Shown here: positions 9,886 through 18,832 of the stretch, piece by piece
Position numbering within the stretch: the first letter of the stretch is position 1
How the letters are laid out: each line of letters starts with the position of its first letter
Origin: Pseudomonas brassicacearum subsp. brassicacearum
GTDB taxonomy: Bacteria > Pseudomonadota > Gammaproteobacteria > Pseudomonadales > Pseudomonadaceae
Assembly: GCF_008801605.1 (NCBI RefSeq)
Contig: NZ_VZPJ01000005.1
Span: 62,001 to 126,000 of the forward strand
Reading direction: 5' to 3'
DNA: 64,000 nucleotides
Notes under the pieces: model-generated
Told to the model about the DNA's origin: nothing
The model's database searches: none
The model's input: the letters and a program-made list of their open reading frames with translations, nothing else
Made by a program: the position numbers and the translations under genes

Positions 9886-10149
9886 ATGGCCTCGCCCGTT
9901 TTGTCCTTTCGTGTGGAAGAAGGTCTGGCCCAACAGCTGGACTTGCTGGCTGCCGCCACCGACCGCGACCGTCAGTATCACCTCAAGCGTGCATTGGTCC
10001 GATATGTGGAGGCCGAATCCTGGCATCTGCAAGCCATCAGCGAAGGCATAGCCGATGCCGACGCTGGAAACCTGACCGATCTGGACGCCGTGAAGGCTAA
10101 GTGGGCAAAACGTGCCGAGCATCGTACTGACCGACAAAGCACAGAGTGA
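9886..10149 (+). CDS. Ribbon-helix-helix antitoxin of a ParE/RelE-type pair
   Basis: An 87-residue protein. Residues 4-50 fit a CopG/Arc-type ribbon-helix-helix: an N-terminal strand (PVLSFRVEEGLAQQLD) and helices around ATDRDRQYHLKRALVRYVE. The C-terminal half is charged and likely wraps the toxin. The start ATG at 9886 is preceded by GGAG. The gene overlaps the toxin gene by 38 bases, a usual arrangement that ties toxin synthesis to antitoxin translation. The operator and promoter immediately upstream suggest autoregulation. It lies alone behind the polyamine cluster with no mobile element beside it. Confidence 0.85.
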   Translation: MASPVLSFRVEEGLAQQLDLLAAATDRDRQYHLKRALVRYVEAESWHLQAISEGIADADAGNLTDLDAVKAKWAKRAEHRTDRQSTE

Positions 10150-10411
10150 CCTCGACTCGATCCACGAACATTACCAAAGCGCCATCGGTGCAGAAGGCGC
10201 CGATGATGTCATCAGCGCCATCCTGGAGACACTGCGCCAACTGCAACGCTTTCCCGGCTCGGGGCGTCCGTCAGTCGCTCCTGATATTCGAGAGCTGGTA
10301 CTGACGCGCTACCCATTCGTAGCCCCCTACCGGCTCAAGCATGGACAACTGCAGGTCCTGCGGATACTGCACCAGCGCACCGAACGCCTCCAGGACTGGT
10401 CGGTGGAGTGA
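10112..10411 (+). CDS. ParE/RelE superfamily toxin
   Basis: A 99-residue protein starting at a GTG (10112). It has the ParE/RelE shape: an N-terminal strand and helix pair (TDKAQSDLDSIHEHYQS), then a turn with FPGSGRPS, then strands ending LRILHQRTERLQDW. The RYPFVAPYRLKHGQL segment is typical of ParE-like members. ParE toxins poison DNA gyrase and RelE toxins cut mRNA; the sequence does not settle which. Partner is the upstream ribbon-helix-helix protein. Confidence 0.85.
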   Translation: MPSIVLTDKAQSDLDSIHEHYQSAIGAEGADDVISAILETLRQLQRFPGSGRPSVAPDIRELVLTRYPFVAPYRLKHGQLQVLRILHQRTERLQDWSVE

Positions 10412-10456
10412 TGTAGGCCGGTGCTCCCCGCCCCGACCGCTCACCTGCGCCACGCT

Positions 10457-10642
10457 TCAAAACCGCGAAACACTGCGCATCGCATCCACCAGATAGCGCA
10501 TGGCGATGCGGTCGTTTTCCGACAACTCCCGATAGCGCTCTACCAGTCTCAATTCTTCCAGGCTGAGCCGGCGTGTCCTGCGCGGGTTGGTCAGGCCTGG
10601 AAAGATCCCCAGCATTTCGGTAATGCCCTGTATTTTTGTCAT
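10457..10642 (-). CDS. Small helical protein of unknown function, 61 residues
   Basis: The reading frame starts at ATG 10640-10642 with a good AAGGA site six to seven bases upstream on the minus strand. The protein begins MTKIQGITEMLGIFPGL and ends in a charged helix (LSENDRIAMRYLVDAM). That tail resembles the C-terminal helices of XRE-type repressors, but no DNA-binding domain fits in 61 residues. It is convergent with the ParE toxin gene and divergent from opgD. I do not recognise a named family. Confidence 0.6.
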   Translation of the reverse strand: MTKIQGITEMLGIFPGLTNPRRTRRLSLEELRLVERYRELSENDRIAMRYLVDAMRSVSRF

Positions 10643-11003
10643 GAGTTGTCCTTCTTTACGTCGAGGTTGACCTGATAGCGCCGTCTGAATCCGGGCCAGA
10701 TCGCCTATCACGCTAAAGAATAGGGAGGATTCAAAGCGTGAAAAGGGAGTTTTAGAGTAATTAGTCAAAAAAAGTCGGAATCGACATAAAAAAAGAAATA
10801 ACTGTAAGAAAATTTGACCAAGCCACGCTTTCCTTTCTCTCAAAGCCCTTATTTCCCCTATGATTTTGCCCCTCGGTGAACCGATCCAGCTCTCAGGCAT
10901 CTGTTTTAACGTTCGTCGCGTTTGGCCAATGGCATGTCCGAACTCCCTTATCAGTCTCTGTTGCCAGGATCGGCTCGGGACTGTTTCGAGAAAGGTTGTA
11001 TTT
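10643..11003. other. Divergent intergenic region before opgD, AT-rich core
   Basis: This gap holds the upstream regions of the 61-residue gene (leftwards) and opgD (rightwards). Bases about 10735-10860 are clearly richer in A and T than the surroundings, with runs of A and T that suit promoters or a nucleoid-protein site. I could not assign a convincing -35/-10 pair. No other gene is seen. Confidence 0.5.
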
Positions 11004-12632
11004 ATGCACCGCAGGAATCTGCTCAAGGCCTCCATGGCCTTCGCCGCCTACACTGGGCTATCGGCCTCCGGACTCATGGCCGCACGCGCCTGGGCCGCCG
11101 ATCAGACCGCCGACGGCGAAGCCCGTCCTTTCGACTTCAACGGTTTGAAAGATCAAGCCCGGCGGCTGGCCGAGAGCCGCTATGTCGACACCAAGCAAGT
11201 CCTGCCAGAAACCTTGGCCCAGATGTCGCCGTTGCAGTTCAACGCCATCCAGTACGACGTCAACCACTCGCTGTGGAATGACCTCGACGGGCGGCAACTG
11301 GACGCGCAGTTCTTCCATGTCGGCATGGGCTTCAAGCAGCCGGTGCGCATGTACAGCCTCGATCCGAAGACGCGTATGGCCCGTGAGGTGCACTTCCGCC
11401 CGGAACTGTTCAACTATCAGAAAACCACGGTCAACACCGCGCAATTGAAGGGTGACCTGGGTTTCGCCGGCTTCCGCGTCTTCAAGGCGCCGGAGCTGGA
11501 CCGGCACGACATCGTTTCGTTTCTGGGGGCCAGCTACTTCCGCGCCGTGGATGCCAGCGGCCAGTACGGGCTATCGGCCCGCGGCCTGGCCATCGACACC
11601 TATGCGAAGAAGCGTGAGGAGTTCCCGGACTTCACCAAGTTCTGGTTCGAAACCCCGGAAAAGAACAGCACCCGGTTCGTGGTCTATGCCCTGCTCGACT
11701 CCCCCAGCGCCACCGGTGCCTATCGGTTTGACATCGATTGCCAGCCGACCCGGGTGGTGATGGAGATCGACGCGCACATCAATGCCCGTACCGCAATCGA
11801 GCAGCTGGGTATCGCGCCCATGACCAGTATGTTCAGCTGTGGCACCGTCGAACGGCGCATGTGCGACACCATTCACCCGCAAATCCACGATTCCGACCGG
11901 CTGGCCATGTGGCGCGGCAATGGCGAATGGGTGTGCCGTCCGTTGAACAACCCCGCCACCCTGCAATTCAACGCCTTCGCCGACAAGGACCCGAAAGGTT
12001 TCGGCCTGGTACAGACCGACCACGACTTTGCCAGCTACCAGGACACCGTGGACTGGTACAGCAAGCGCCCAAGCCTGTGGGTCGAACCGACGACGGCCTG
12101 GGGCGAAGGCTCGGTCGACCTGCTGGAGATTCCTACCACCGGCGAAACCCTGGACAACATTGTCGCGTTCTGGACGCCGAAAAAACCGGTGGCCGCCGGC
12201 GACTCGCTGAACTATGGCTACAAGCTCTACTGGAGCGCGCTGCCGCCAGTCAGCACGGACCTGGCCCACGTCGACGCCACCCGCTCAGGCATGGGCGGTT
12301 TCATCGAAGGCTGGGCCCCGGGCGAGCATTACCCGACCGTCTGGGCCCGTCGTTTTGCCGTGGACTTCAGCGGCGGCGGCCTCGACCAACTGCCGCCGGG
12401 CACCGGCATCGAACCGGTGGTGACCTGTTCCCACGGTGAAGTGAAAGACTTCAACGTGCTGGTGATGGATGCAATCAAGGGCTACCGCATCACCTTCGAC
12501 TGGTACCCGACCGACGACAGTGTGGAGCCGGTGCAGATGCGCCTGTTCATTCGCACCAAGGACCGCACCTTGAGCGAGACCTGGTTGTACCAGTACTTCC
12601 CGCCAGCGCCGGATAAGCGCAAATATCCCTGA
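11004..12632 (+). CDS. opgD: Periplasmic glucan biosynthesis protein D
   Basis: A 542-residue OpgD/MdoD protein (E. coli 551). The N-terminus is a twin-arginine signal, HRRNLLKAS, with a hydrophobic stretch and an AWA-AD cleavage site near residue 32, so the protein is exported folded. The body is the two-domain OpgG/OpgD glucan fold, beginning [13 protein letters not shown]. It acts in the periplasm on the structure of osmoregulated periplasmic glucans. The ATG at 11004 was chosen because the Tat signal begins there. No opgG or opgH gene is adjacent. Confidence 0.93.
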   Translation: MHRRNLLKASMAFAAYTGLSASGLMAARAWAADQTADGEARPFDFNGLKDQARRLAESRYVDTKQVLPETLAQMSPLQFNAIQYDVNHSLWNDLDGRQLDAQFFHVGMGFKQPVRMYSLDPKTRMAREVHFRPELFNYQKTTVNTAQLKGDLGFAGFRVFKAPELDRHDIVSFLGASYFRAVDASGQYGLSARGLAIDTYAKKREEFPDFTKFWFETPEKNSTRFVVYALLDSPSATGAYRFDIDCQPTRVVMEIDAHINARTAIEQLGIAPMTSMFSCGTVERRMCDTIHPQIHDSDRLAMWRGNGEWVCRPLNNPATLQFNAFADKDPKGFGLVQTDHDFASYQDTVDWYSKRPSLWVEPTTAWGEGSVDLLEIPTTGETLDNIVAFWTPKKPVAAGDSLNYGYKLYWSALPPVSTDLAHVDATRSGMGGFIEGWAPGEHYPTVWARRFAVDFSGGGLDQLPPGTGIEPVVTCSHGEVKDFNVLVMDAIKGYRITFDWYPTDDSVEPVQMRLFIRTKDRTLSETWLYQYFPPAPDKRKYP

Positions 12633-12659
12633 GCCCTGCTGCGTCAGGGATGACGCCTT

Positions 12660-12750
12660 CGCGAGCAGGCTCGCTCCCACATTGAGCCTTGTTGTGAACG
12701 CTATCCACGCCACACAACAGATCCACTGTGGGAGCGAGCCTGCTCGCGAT
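12660..12750. repeat. REP/BIME inverted repeat, outward variant
   Basis: Half-sites GCGAGCAGGCTCGCTCCCAC (left) and its inverse (12728 on) in tail-to-tail order, with an AGGCT/AGCCT variant core. It lies between opgD and the bidirectional terminator. Confidence 0.85.
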
Positions 12751-12786
12751 GAGGCCGGTACAAGCACCAATTTTTTTCAAACAAAC

Positions 12787-12822
12787 AAAAAGCCCCGGCC
12801 AATGACGACCGGGGCTTTTTGT
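12787..12822. terminator. Bidirectional Rho-independent terminator
   Basis: A perfect hairpin (AAAAAGCCCCGG, loop, CCGGGGCTTTTT) with A and T tracts on both sides. It serves opgD from the left and the reductase gene from the right. Confidence 0.9.
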
Positions 12823-12834
12823 TTTACCAAGCAC

Positions 12835-13941
12835 TCAATCGCGCAAATCCGACTCATGAATCGGCTGGTCCCGATGCGTTGCCCGCTGGTACTGCGCCGG
12901 CCACGTGGCCTTGCGGCCGCCCAGGTCATCATCGGCATGCAGGGCCCAGTACGGATCGCGCAACAATTCGCGCGCCAGGAAGATGATATCGGCCTGGCAG
13001 GTGCGCAGGATGTGTTCGGCCTGGGCCGGTTCGGTGATCATGCCGACGGTGCCGGTGGCGATTTCCGACTCCTTGCGCACCCGCTCGGCAAAGCGTGTCT
13101 GGTAACCCGGGCCGGTGGGAATTTCCGCATTGGCCGCCGTGCCACCTGATGACACGTCGATCAAATCCACCCCCAGGGCCCTGAATCGCCGCGCCAGCTC
13201 CACGGTTTCGTCCGGGTTCCACCCGTCCTCGACCCAATCGGTGGCGGAAACGCGAACGAACACCGGCAGTTCTTCAGGCCATACGGCCCGCACCGCTTCG
13301 GTGACTTGCAGCACCAGGCGGATGCGATTCTCGAACGAGCCGCCGTATTGATCGCGGCGCTGATTGCTCAACGGCGAGAGGAATTGATGCAGCAGATAAC
13401 CATGGGCAGCGTGAACCTCGACCACTTTGAAGCCGGCCGTGAGGGCGCGCTTGGCCGAATCCACGAAGGCCTGGATCACATCGGCGATCTGCCCTTCGTC
13501 CAACTGCACCGGCGGGGTGTGTTGCGGGTCGAAGGCAATCGGCGACGGGCCGACCGGAACCCAGCCGCCGTCCGCCGGTTTTACGCTGCCATGCTTGCCC
13601 AGCCAGGGTCGCCAGGTGCTGGCCTTGCGTCCGGCATGGGCCAGTTGTATGCCCGGCACGGCCCCTTGGGCGGTGATGAACCGGGTGATGCGTTGCAAGG
13701 GTTCGATCTGTTCATCATTCCACAGCCCCAGGTCCTGGGCGGTGATGCGACCGTCGGCGGTGACGGCGGTGGCTTCGGTGAACACCAGGCCGGCACCGCC
13801 CACGGCACGGCTGCCCAAGTGCACCAGGTGCCAATCGTTGGCCAGGCCATCGGTGCTCGAATACTGGCACATCGGCGATACCGCGATGCGATTGGGCAGG
13901 GTCAATTGGCGAAGGGTATAGGGTTCCAGCAGCAGACTCAT
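12835..13941 (-). CDS. NADH:flavin oxidoreductase, old yellow enzyme family (XenA/NamA class)
   Basis: A 368-residue TIM-barrel FMN enzyme. It begins LLEPYTLRQLTLPNRIAVSP and has the MCQYSS segment whose Cys lies at the flavin in XenA and YqjM. Further landmarks are GIQLAHAGRKAS, the HAAHGYLLHQFLSP substrate-binding His pair and a C-terminal ATWPAQYQRA. This class reduces activated C=C bonds and nitro compounds with NAD(P)H in the cytoplasm; the physiological substrate is not known. It is a single gene, convergent with opgD. Confidence 0.88.
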   Translation of the reverse strand: MSLLLEPYTLRQLTLPNRIAVSPMCQYSSTDGLANDWHLVHLGSRAVGGAGLVFTEATAVTADGRITAQDLGLWNDEQIEPLQRITRFITAQGAVPGIQLAHAGRKASTWRPWLGKHGSVKPADGGWVPVGPSPIAFDPQHTPPVQLDEGQIADVIQAFVDSAKRALTAGFKVVEVHAAHGYLLHQFLSPLSNQRRDQYGGSFENRIRLVLQVTEAVRAVWPEELPVFVRVSATDWVEDGWNPDETVELARRFRALGVDLIDVSSGGTAANAEIPTGPGYQTRFAERVRKESEIATGTVGMITEPAQAEHILRTCQADIIFLARELLRDPYWALHADDDLGGRKATWPAQYQRATHRDQPIHESDLRD

Positions 13942-14188
13942 GGGGCACCTCTCGAATCAGTGGGCAGGCTCCAGGGTTCTGTTTGAAAAGTCGACGAGTG
14001 ACAAAAGGTGCAACACCCGCCCCCGCGGGCAAAAAATTCGACAAGACGTCACAAGGGCTATCAAGCAGTGCTTAGAGCCTAGTCGACAACCCGCAAGGAC
14101 GGAGGGTTCAGAACTTAAAAACCGACGGTGTGGCGCACTGCAGTTCACTTAAGGCGACCCTCGCCACAAAGGCCGATCGGCGTATCGG

Positions 14189-15898
14189 CTACCGCGGCTC
14201 GATATGGGCAATCATCAACTGCACCGTTTCCTGGCCGCGGAACTCGTTGAGGTCGAGCTTGTAGGCCAGTTCCACCCAGCGCACGGTAGGGTTGGGCCAG
14301 ATCTCGCGGTCGATGCCAAAGGCGATGCCATCGAGCTTCACCGAGCCGCACTCGCTCTTGAGGATGACCTTCAGGTGCCGTTCGCCCACCACGCGCTGTT
14401 CGACCAACTGGAACAGGCCGTGGAACATCGGCTCAGGAAAATGCTGGCCCCAGGGGCCGGCGTGGCGCAGTGCCCGGGCCAGCTCCAGGTGGAACTCCTC
14501 CACCGCCAGGGTGCCATCCGACAACAGCCGGCCGGTCAGGTCTTCTTCGCGCAACTGCCGGCGCACTTCCGCATCGAACGCTTCGGCGAACAACGGAAAA
14601 TTAGCCTCCGGCAGCGTCAGCCCCGCCGCCATGGCGTGACCACCGTACTTGCTGATCAGGGTGGGATGCTGCGCCGCCACCACGCTCAGCGCATCGCGAA
14701 TGTGAAAGCCCGGCACCGAGCGACCCGAGCCCTTGAGCAAACCGTCCCCGGCATCGGCAAAAGCAATGGTCGGACGGAAATAGCGCTCTTTCATTCGCGA
14801 GGCGAGAATGCCGATGACTCCCTGGTGCCACTGCGGATCGAACAGGCACAAACCGAATGGCATCGACTCCACCGGCAGGTCCTTGAGCTGGGCCAGGGCT
14901 TCGCGCTGCATGCCCTGCTCGATGGACTTGCGGTCCTGGTTCATGCCGTCCAGTTGCGCCGCCATCTCCCGCGCCAGGGCCGGATCGTTGGTGAGCAGGC
15001 ATTCGATGCCCAGGCTCATGTCGTCCAGGCGCCCTGCCGCATTCAGACGCGGCCCGAGGATAAAACCAAGGTCGGTGGAGGTAATCCGTGACGCATCGCG
15101 CTTGGCCACTTCCAGAATAGCCTTGATGCCGGGCCGGGCACGTCCGGCGCGAATCCGTTCCAGGCCCTGGTGCACCAGGATCCGGTTATTCGCGTCCAGG
15201 GGCACCACGTCGGCCACGCTGCCCAGGGCCACCAGGTCGAGCAATTCGCCGATGTTCGGCTGAGGTGTGCTGGCATACCACCCCAGGCTGCGCAGACGCG
15301 CCCGCAGGGCCATCAGCACATAAAAAATGACGCCGACACCGGCCAAGGCCTTGCTCGGAAACTCGCAGCCCGGCTGGTTCGGATTGACAATGGCATCGGC
15401 TGCCGGCAGCTCGAGGCCGGGCAAGTGGTGGTCGGTGACCAGCACCTGAAGTCCCGCCGCTTTCGCCGCCGCCACGCCTTCCACGCTGGAAATACCGTTA
15501 TCCACAGTGATCAGCAACTGCGGTTCGCGAGCCAGGGCGACTTCGACGATTTCCGGGGTCAGCCCGTAGCCATATTCGAAGCGATTGGGCACCAGGTAAT
15601 CGACATGGGCCGCACCGAGCAGGCGCAGCCCGAGCATGCCCACGGTGCTGGCGGTCGCGCCATCGGCATCGAAGTCGCCCACGATCAGGATGCGCTGGCG
15701 TTGCTCCAGCGCCGTCACCAGCAGATCCACCGCGGCGTCGATCCCCTTGAGCTGCTGGAAGGGAATCAAGCGCGCCAGACTCTTGTCCAGTTCAGCCTCG
15801 GACTGCACGCCACGCGCTGCGTACAGGCGGGTCAACAGGGGCGGCAGGTCACCGAGGAATGGCAGGGTGTCGGGCAGTTGGCGGGGTTCTATGCGCAT
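14189..15898 (-). CDS. recJ: Single-stranded-DNA-specific exonuclease RecJ
   Basis: A 569-residue RecJ (E. coli 577). DHH-family motifs are visible: ILIVGDFDADGATAS, ITVDNGISS, VTDHHLPG and GPRLNAAGRLDDM, which hold the metal-binding Asp and His residues. A GGHAMAAGLT motif marks the DHHA1 domain. It degrades single-stranded DNA 5' to 3' in recombination and mismatch repair. The ATG at 15896-15898 gives the family N-terminus (RIEPRQLPDTLPF); the frame is open a further 20 codons upstream through a REP half-site, which is not coding. The start faces yaeQ, which is read in the same direction from further upstream. Confidence 0.95.
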   Translation of the reverse strand: MRIEPRQLPDTLPFLGDLPPLLTRLYAARGVQSEAELDKSLARLIPFQQLKGIDAAVDLLVTALEQRQRILIVGDFDADGATASTVGMLGLRLLGAAHVDYLVPNRFEYGYGLTPEIVEVALAREPQLLITVDNGISSVEGVAAAKAAGLQVLVTDHHLPGLELPAADAIVNPNQPGCEFPSKALAGVGVIFYVLMALRARLRSLGWYASTPQPNIGELLDLVALGSVADVVPLDANNRILVHQGLERIRAGRARPGIKAILEVAKRDASRITSTDLGFILGPRLNAAGRLDDMSLGIECLLTNDPALAREMAAQLDGMNQDRKSIEQGMQREALAQLKDLPVESMPFGLCLFDPQWHQGVIGILASRMKERYFRPTIAFADAGDGLLKGSGRSVPGFHIRDALSVVAAQHPTLISKYGGHAMAAGLTLPEANFPLFAEAFDAEVRRQLREEDLTGRLLSDGTLAVEEFHLELARALRHAGPWGQHFPEPMFHGLFQLVEQRVVGERHLKVILKSECGSVKLDGIAFGIDREIWPNPTVRWVELAYKLDLNEFRGQETVQLMIAHIEPR

Positions 15899-15939
15899 GG
15901 GGTGACAAAGTTTTCTCTGGAAATCGTGAAGATTGTGGC

Positions 15940-15959
15940 AAGGAGAGCTCGCTCCCACA
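15940..15959. repeat. Solitary REP half-site remnant
   Basis: A degenerate half-site, GAGCTCGCTCCCACA, just upstream of recJ, with no partner nearby. Confidence 0.5.
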
Positions 15960-15987
15960 ATGGCTCATTCAATACCGGGTCAATGGC

Positions 15988-16530
15988 TCAACCACGCTCG
16001 CCCAGCAACCATTGCAGCTGGACTTCATGCTGGCCACGGTCGTCGGTCACGAAAATCGTGCCCTCGCTGATCATCACATCCCACTTGATCACCCGGGGCA
16101 TGTCCTGGGCCAGGGTTTCTAGCACTTCCTGGGGCACCGCGGCGATGTTGACGTTTTTCAGGTTCTTGACCGCCGGGATCACCTTGCCTTCCCAGACCCG
16201 CAGGCTGCCGTAAGCCAGCAGGCTGGTGCGCTCGGTCCGGCGCGAGCACCAGGTCAGGCGATCGGCATCCGGCTGGCCGACTTCGATCCAGTGCAGCACA
16301 CGGTCATCCAGGCTTTTTTCCCACAGCGCAGGCTCGTCGACGTCTGACAGACCACGACCAAACGCCAGCAGCTCGTTGTACCAGAACGCGTAAGCCAGCA
16401 GGCGCACAGTCATGCGCTCTTCGGTTTCCGAAGGGTGGCGGGCGATGGTCTGCTTCACATTCTCATACACATTGCGGTCGAGATCGGTGAGGTTCAGTTC
16501 AAACTTGTAAGTCGTGGACGGCTGGGCCAT
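15988..16530 (-). CDS. yaeQ: YaeQ family protein
   Basis: A 180-residue protein, the normal YaeQ length. It begins AQPSTTYKFELNLTDLDRN and carries family segments YAFWYNELLAFGRGL and WCSRRTERTSLLAYG. YaeQ has a PD-(D/E)XK nuclease-like fold, but its activity is not established. The ATG at 16528-16530 was selected over a very long open frame that continues to 17091 across the start of the divergent gene. It is divergent from the CoA-transferase gene. Confidence 0.9.
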   Translation of the reverse strand: MAQPSTTYKFELNLTDLDRNVYENVKQTIARHPSETEERMTVRLLAYAFWYNELLAFGRGLSDVDEPALWEKSLDDRVLHWIEVGQPDADRLTWCSRRTERTSLLAYGSLRVWEGKVIPAVKNLKNVNIAAVPQEVLETLAQDMPRVIKWDVMISEGTIFVTDDRGQHEVQLQWLLGERG

Positions 16531-16677
16531 GAACGGGCTTCTTGATACGAGGAAAGGCGGCAAGTCTAACCGATGACGCGGGCAATCCACGAATTGCCGA
16601 CCATCAACCTGCGGCGACTGACCTTGGCCTATGATAAAACGCTCTATTCGTTCTGCCTTTGTCCTACAGGATCTGTC

Positions 16678-17877
16678 ATGTCGCTTACTGCCAAACCCCT
16701 TGCCGGTGTCAAAGTCATCGAACTCGGCACCTTGATCGCCGGGCCCTTCGCCTCGCGCATCTGCGGTGAATTCGGTGCCGAAGTCATCAAGGTCGAATCG
16801 CCCGACGGCGGCGACCCCCTGCGCAAGTGGCGCAAGCTGTACGAAGGCACCTCGCTGTGGTGGTTCGTCCAGGCTCGCAACAAGAAGTCCCTGACCTTGA
16901 ACCTCAAGCACCCTGAAGGCCTGGCGATCCTGAAAAAACTGATTGGCGAAGCCGATATCCTGATCGAGAATTTCCGCCCCGGCGTACTGGAAAAGCTCGG
17001 CCTGGGCTGGGATGTATTGCACGCACTGAACCCGAAACTGGTGATGGTGCGGCTTTCGGGCTTCGGCCAGACCGGGCCGATGAAAGATCAACCGGGGTTT
17101 GGTGCGGTGGGCGAGTCCATGGGCGGCCTGCGCTACATCACCGGCTTCGAAGACCGCCCGCCGGTGCGCACCGGGATTTCCATCGGCGACTCCATCGCCG
17201 CGCTCTGGGGCGTGATCGGCGCATTGATGGCCCTACGTCACCGCGAGATCAATGGCGGAACCGGGCAAGTGGTGGACGTGGCCTTGTACGAGGCGATTTT
17301 CGCCATGATGGAAAGCATGGTGCCGGAGTTCGACGTGTTCGGCTTCATCCGCGAGCGCACCGGCAATATCATGCCCGGCATCACCCCCTCGTCCATCCAC
17401 ACCAGCGCTGACGGCAAGCACGTGCAGATTGGGGCCAACGGCGACGCGATCTTCAAGCGCTTCATGCAGATCATCGGCCGTGACGACCTGGCCAATGACC
17501 CACAACTGGCCAGCAACGATGGCCGTGACAGCCGACGTGACGAGCTGTACGGCGTCATCGATCGCTGGGTCAACTCGCTGCCGCTCGACAGCGTTATCGA
17601 CCAACTGAACCAGGCCGGAGTGCCGGCCAGTCGGATCTTCAGCGCCGAGGATATGTTCAGCGACCCGCAGTTCCTGGCCCGTGAAATGTTCCTGCAGGCC
17701 AAGTTGCCCGACGGCAAGGCATTCAAGATGCCGGGGATCGTACCGAAGCTCTCCGACACCCCGGGCACCTCCGAATGGGTCGGGCCGGCGCTGGGTGAAC
17801 ACAACGCACAAGTGCTCGGCGAACTTGGCTACGATGCACAGCAGATCGCCAAGCTGCGCAGTGACGGGGCCATTTGA
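16678..17877 (+). CDS. CaiB/BaiF family (class III) CoA-transferase
   Basis: A 399-residue CoA-transferase. Family landmarks are LAGVKVIELGTLIAGPFA at the N-terminus, LNLKHPEGLAILKKLI, ENFRPGVLEKLGLG and GISIGDSIAALWGVIGAL, which contains the Asp expected to form the acyl-aspartate intermediate. These enzymes move CoA between carboxylic acids (formyl/oxalyl, succinyl, carnitine and others); the pair used here is not evident. The ATG at 16678 fits the family start. No partner enzyme is adjacent, so no pathway can be assigned. Confidence 0.88.
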   Translation: MSLTAKPLAGVKVIELGTLIAGPFASRICGEFGAEVIKVESPDGGDPLRKWRKLYEGTSLWWFVQARNKKSLTLNLKHPEGLAILKKLIGEADILIENFRPGVLEKLGLGWDVLHALNPKLVMVRLSGFGQTGPMKDQPGFGAVGESMGGLRYITGFEDRPPVRTGISIGDSIAALWGVIGALMALRHREINGGTGQVVDVALYEAIFAMMESMVPEFDVFGFIRERTGNIMPGITPSSIHTSADGKHVQIGANGDAIFKRFMQIIGRDDLANDPQLASNDGRDSRRDELYGVIDRWVNSLPLDSVIDQLNQAGVPASRIFSAEDMFSDPQFLAREMFLQAKLPDGKAFKMPGIVPKLSDTPGTSEWVGPALGEHNAQVLGELGYDAQQIAKLRSDGAI

Positions 17878-17911
17878 CACACCGCAACGGGCAGTCACTG
17901 AAGATCAAACT

Positions 17912-17998
17912 GTGGGAGCGAGCTTGCTCGCGATAGCGTCCGTTCAATCGATTTGATGCTGACTGACACACCGCAATCGCGAGCAAGCTCGCTCCCAC
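17912..17998. repeat. REP/BIME inverted repeat
   Basis: Facing REP half-sites (GTGGGAGCGAGCTTGCTCGC and inverse) directly downstream of the CoA-transferase gene. Confidence 0.9.
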
Positions 17999-18015
17999 AT
18001 TAAGCTTGGCTTCAT

Positions 18016-18158
18016 CCGGGAGAATCAGGCCGGCTGTCGGGCCGCCTCGCGAGCAAGCTTTGCTCCCACAGGTCCTGCTCAAACAGATCTGATGGGTGTA
18101 CGACCGGGAGAACCAGGCCGGCTGTCAGGCCGCCTCGCGAGCAAGCTTTGCTCCCACA
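18016..18158. repeat. Tandem duplication carrying two REP units
   Basis: Two direct copies of a 55-base unit, 18016-18070 and 18104-18158 (period 88 bases), differ at only two positions. Each begins CCGGGAGAA, contains CAGGCCGGCTGTC and ends with the REP half-site GCGAGCAAGCTTTGCTCCCA. Confidence 0.85.
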
Positions 18159-18205
18159 ACGGCGCCAACACCTGACAAACCACGCTAAAACCACAAAAGC
18201 CAGGC

Positions 18206-18244
18206 AAAAAGAAACCCCGAGAAGTGGGGAGACGACTCGGGGTT
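18206..18244 (-). terminator. Rho-independent terminator downstream of the DUF3509 gene
   Basis: On the minus strand the arms AACCCCGAG and CTCGGGGTT enclose a 14-base loop and are followed by TCTTTTT. It lies about 115 bases past the stop of the DUF3509 gene. Confidence 0.8.
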
Positions 18245-18360
18245 AAACGTGACCACTCATGGTCCGTACAACAAGCGACAAGCACCGGAGCACAATGCTC
18301 GCTCTTGTTGGTAAAGAGTCTGACTCATCAGGACGTAGGAAGGTTCCCACAAAACCCCAG

Positions 18361-18648
18361 TCAATTCGCCCCGACCATGACCTTGTCGCGCGCCAGATTG
18401 CGCAGCGCCGCAATCACACAGGGCTCCAGGCGCCCCTCGGCAATCAGCACATCGCGATGCAGGCCATCGACCACATCCGTCAACTGACGCTTGTCGGTCA
18501 ATTGGGCCTGATTGAACACTCGCTCGACCATGATGGCCCCGGAGGCATTCTTCAGCGTCACCAGGCATTCGCCCTTGGCGCCGGAGGGAGTCAGCGTGAC
18601 CTGATACGGGCTCAAAGCCTCACCCAGCAATAGGCTGATACTTTCCAT
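18361..18648 (-). CDS. DUF3509 family protein
   Basis: A 95-residue protein beginning MESISLLLGEALSPYQVTL, a form I associate with the Pseudomonas-specific DUF3509 family, whose role is unknown. The ATG at 18646-18648 is preceded by AAGGGTGAG on the minus strand. The protein has alternating strands (TPSGAKGECLVTLKN) and a C-terminal helix. It has its own terminator well downstream, leaving an unusually long 3' untranslated region. Confidence 0.8.
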   Translation of the reverse strand: MESISLLLGEALSPYQVTLTPSGAKGECLVTLKNASGAIMVERVFNQAQLTDKRQLTDVVDGLHRDVLIAEGRLEPCVIAALRNLARDKVMVGAN

Positions 18649-18832
18649 TCGCTCACCCTTCAATAGTCCGAAAACAACTGCATGTTCACAGTAAGTGACC
18701 GTGAGCCGCAGCAGAAAGTTCGTCAGCGCACCGAACCGGCACGCCTTCAACCTGTTCAACCGAGCATGCGCGCCCAATATGACAGGCAAACAACAGCCTT
18801 TTCTTGAAACCTTGGCGTGGTGACGGTCGGCG

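Larger units (their letters stand above)
17878..18360. other. Gene-free 483-base stretch filled with REP elements and a terminator
   Basis: It holds a REP pair (17912-17998), a duplicated single REP unit (18016-18158), a terminator hairpin (18206-18244) and a 115-base tail before the DUF3509 stop. No credible gene is present. Confidence 0.8.

Noticed and set aside
15499..15507. TTATCCACA as an origin of replication
   Set aside because: It lies inside recJ, is single, and no dnaA, dnaN or cluster of boxes is present; other copies (40656, 54726) are in terminator-like hairpins.
15988..17091. YaeQ extended to 367 codons
   Set aside because: The extension overlaps the start of the divergent CoA-transferase gene and has no YaeQ homology; the 180-residue start at 16530 matches the family length.
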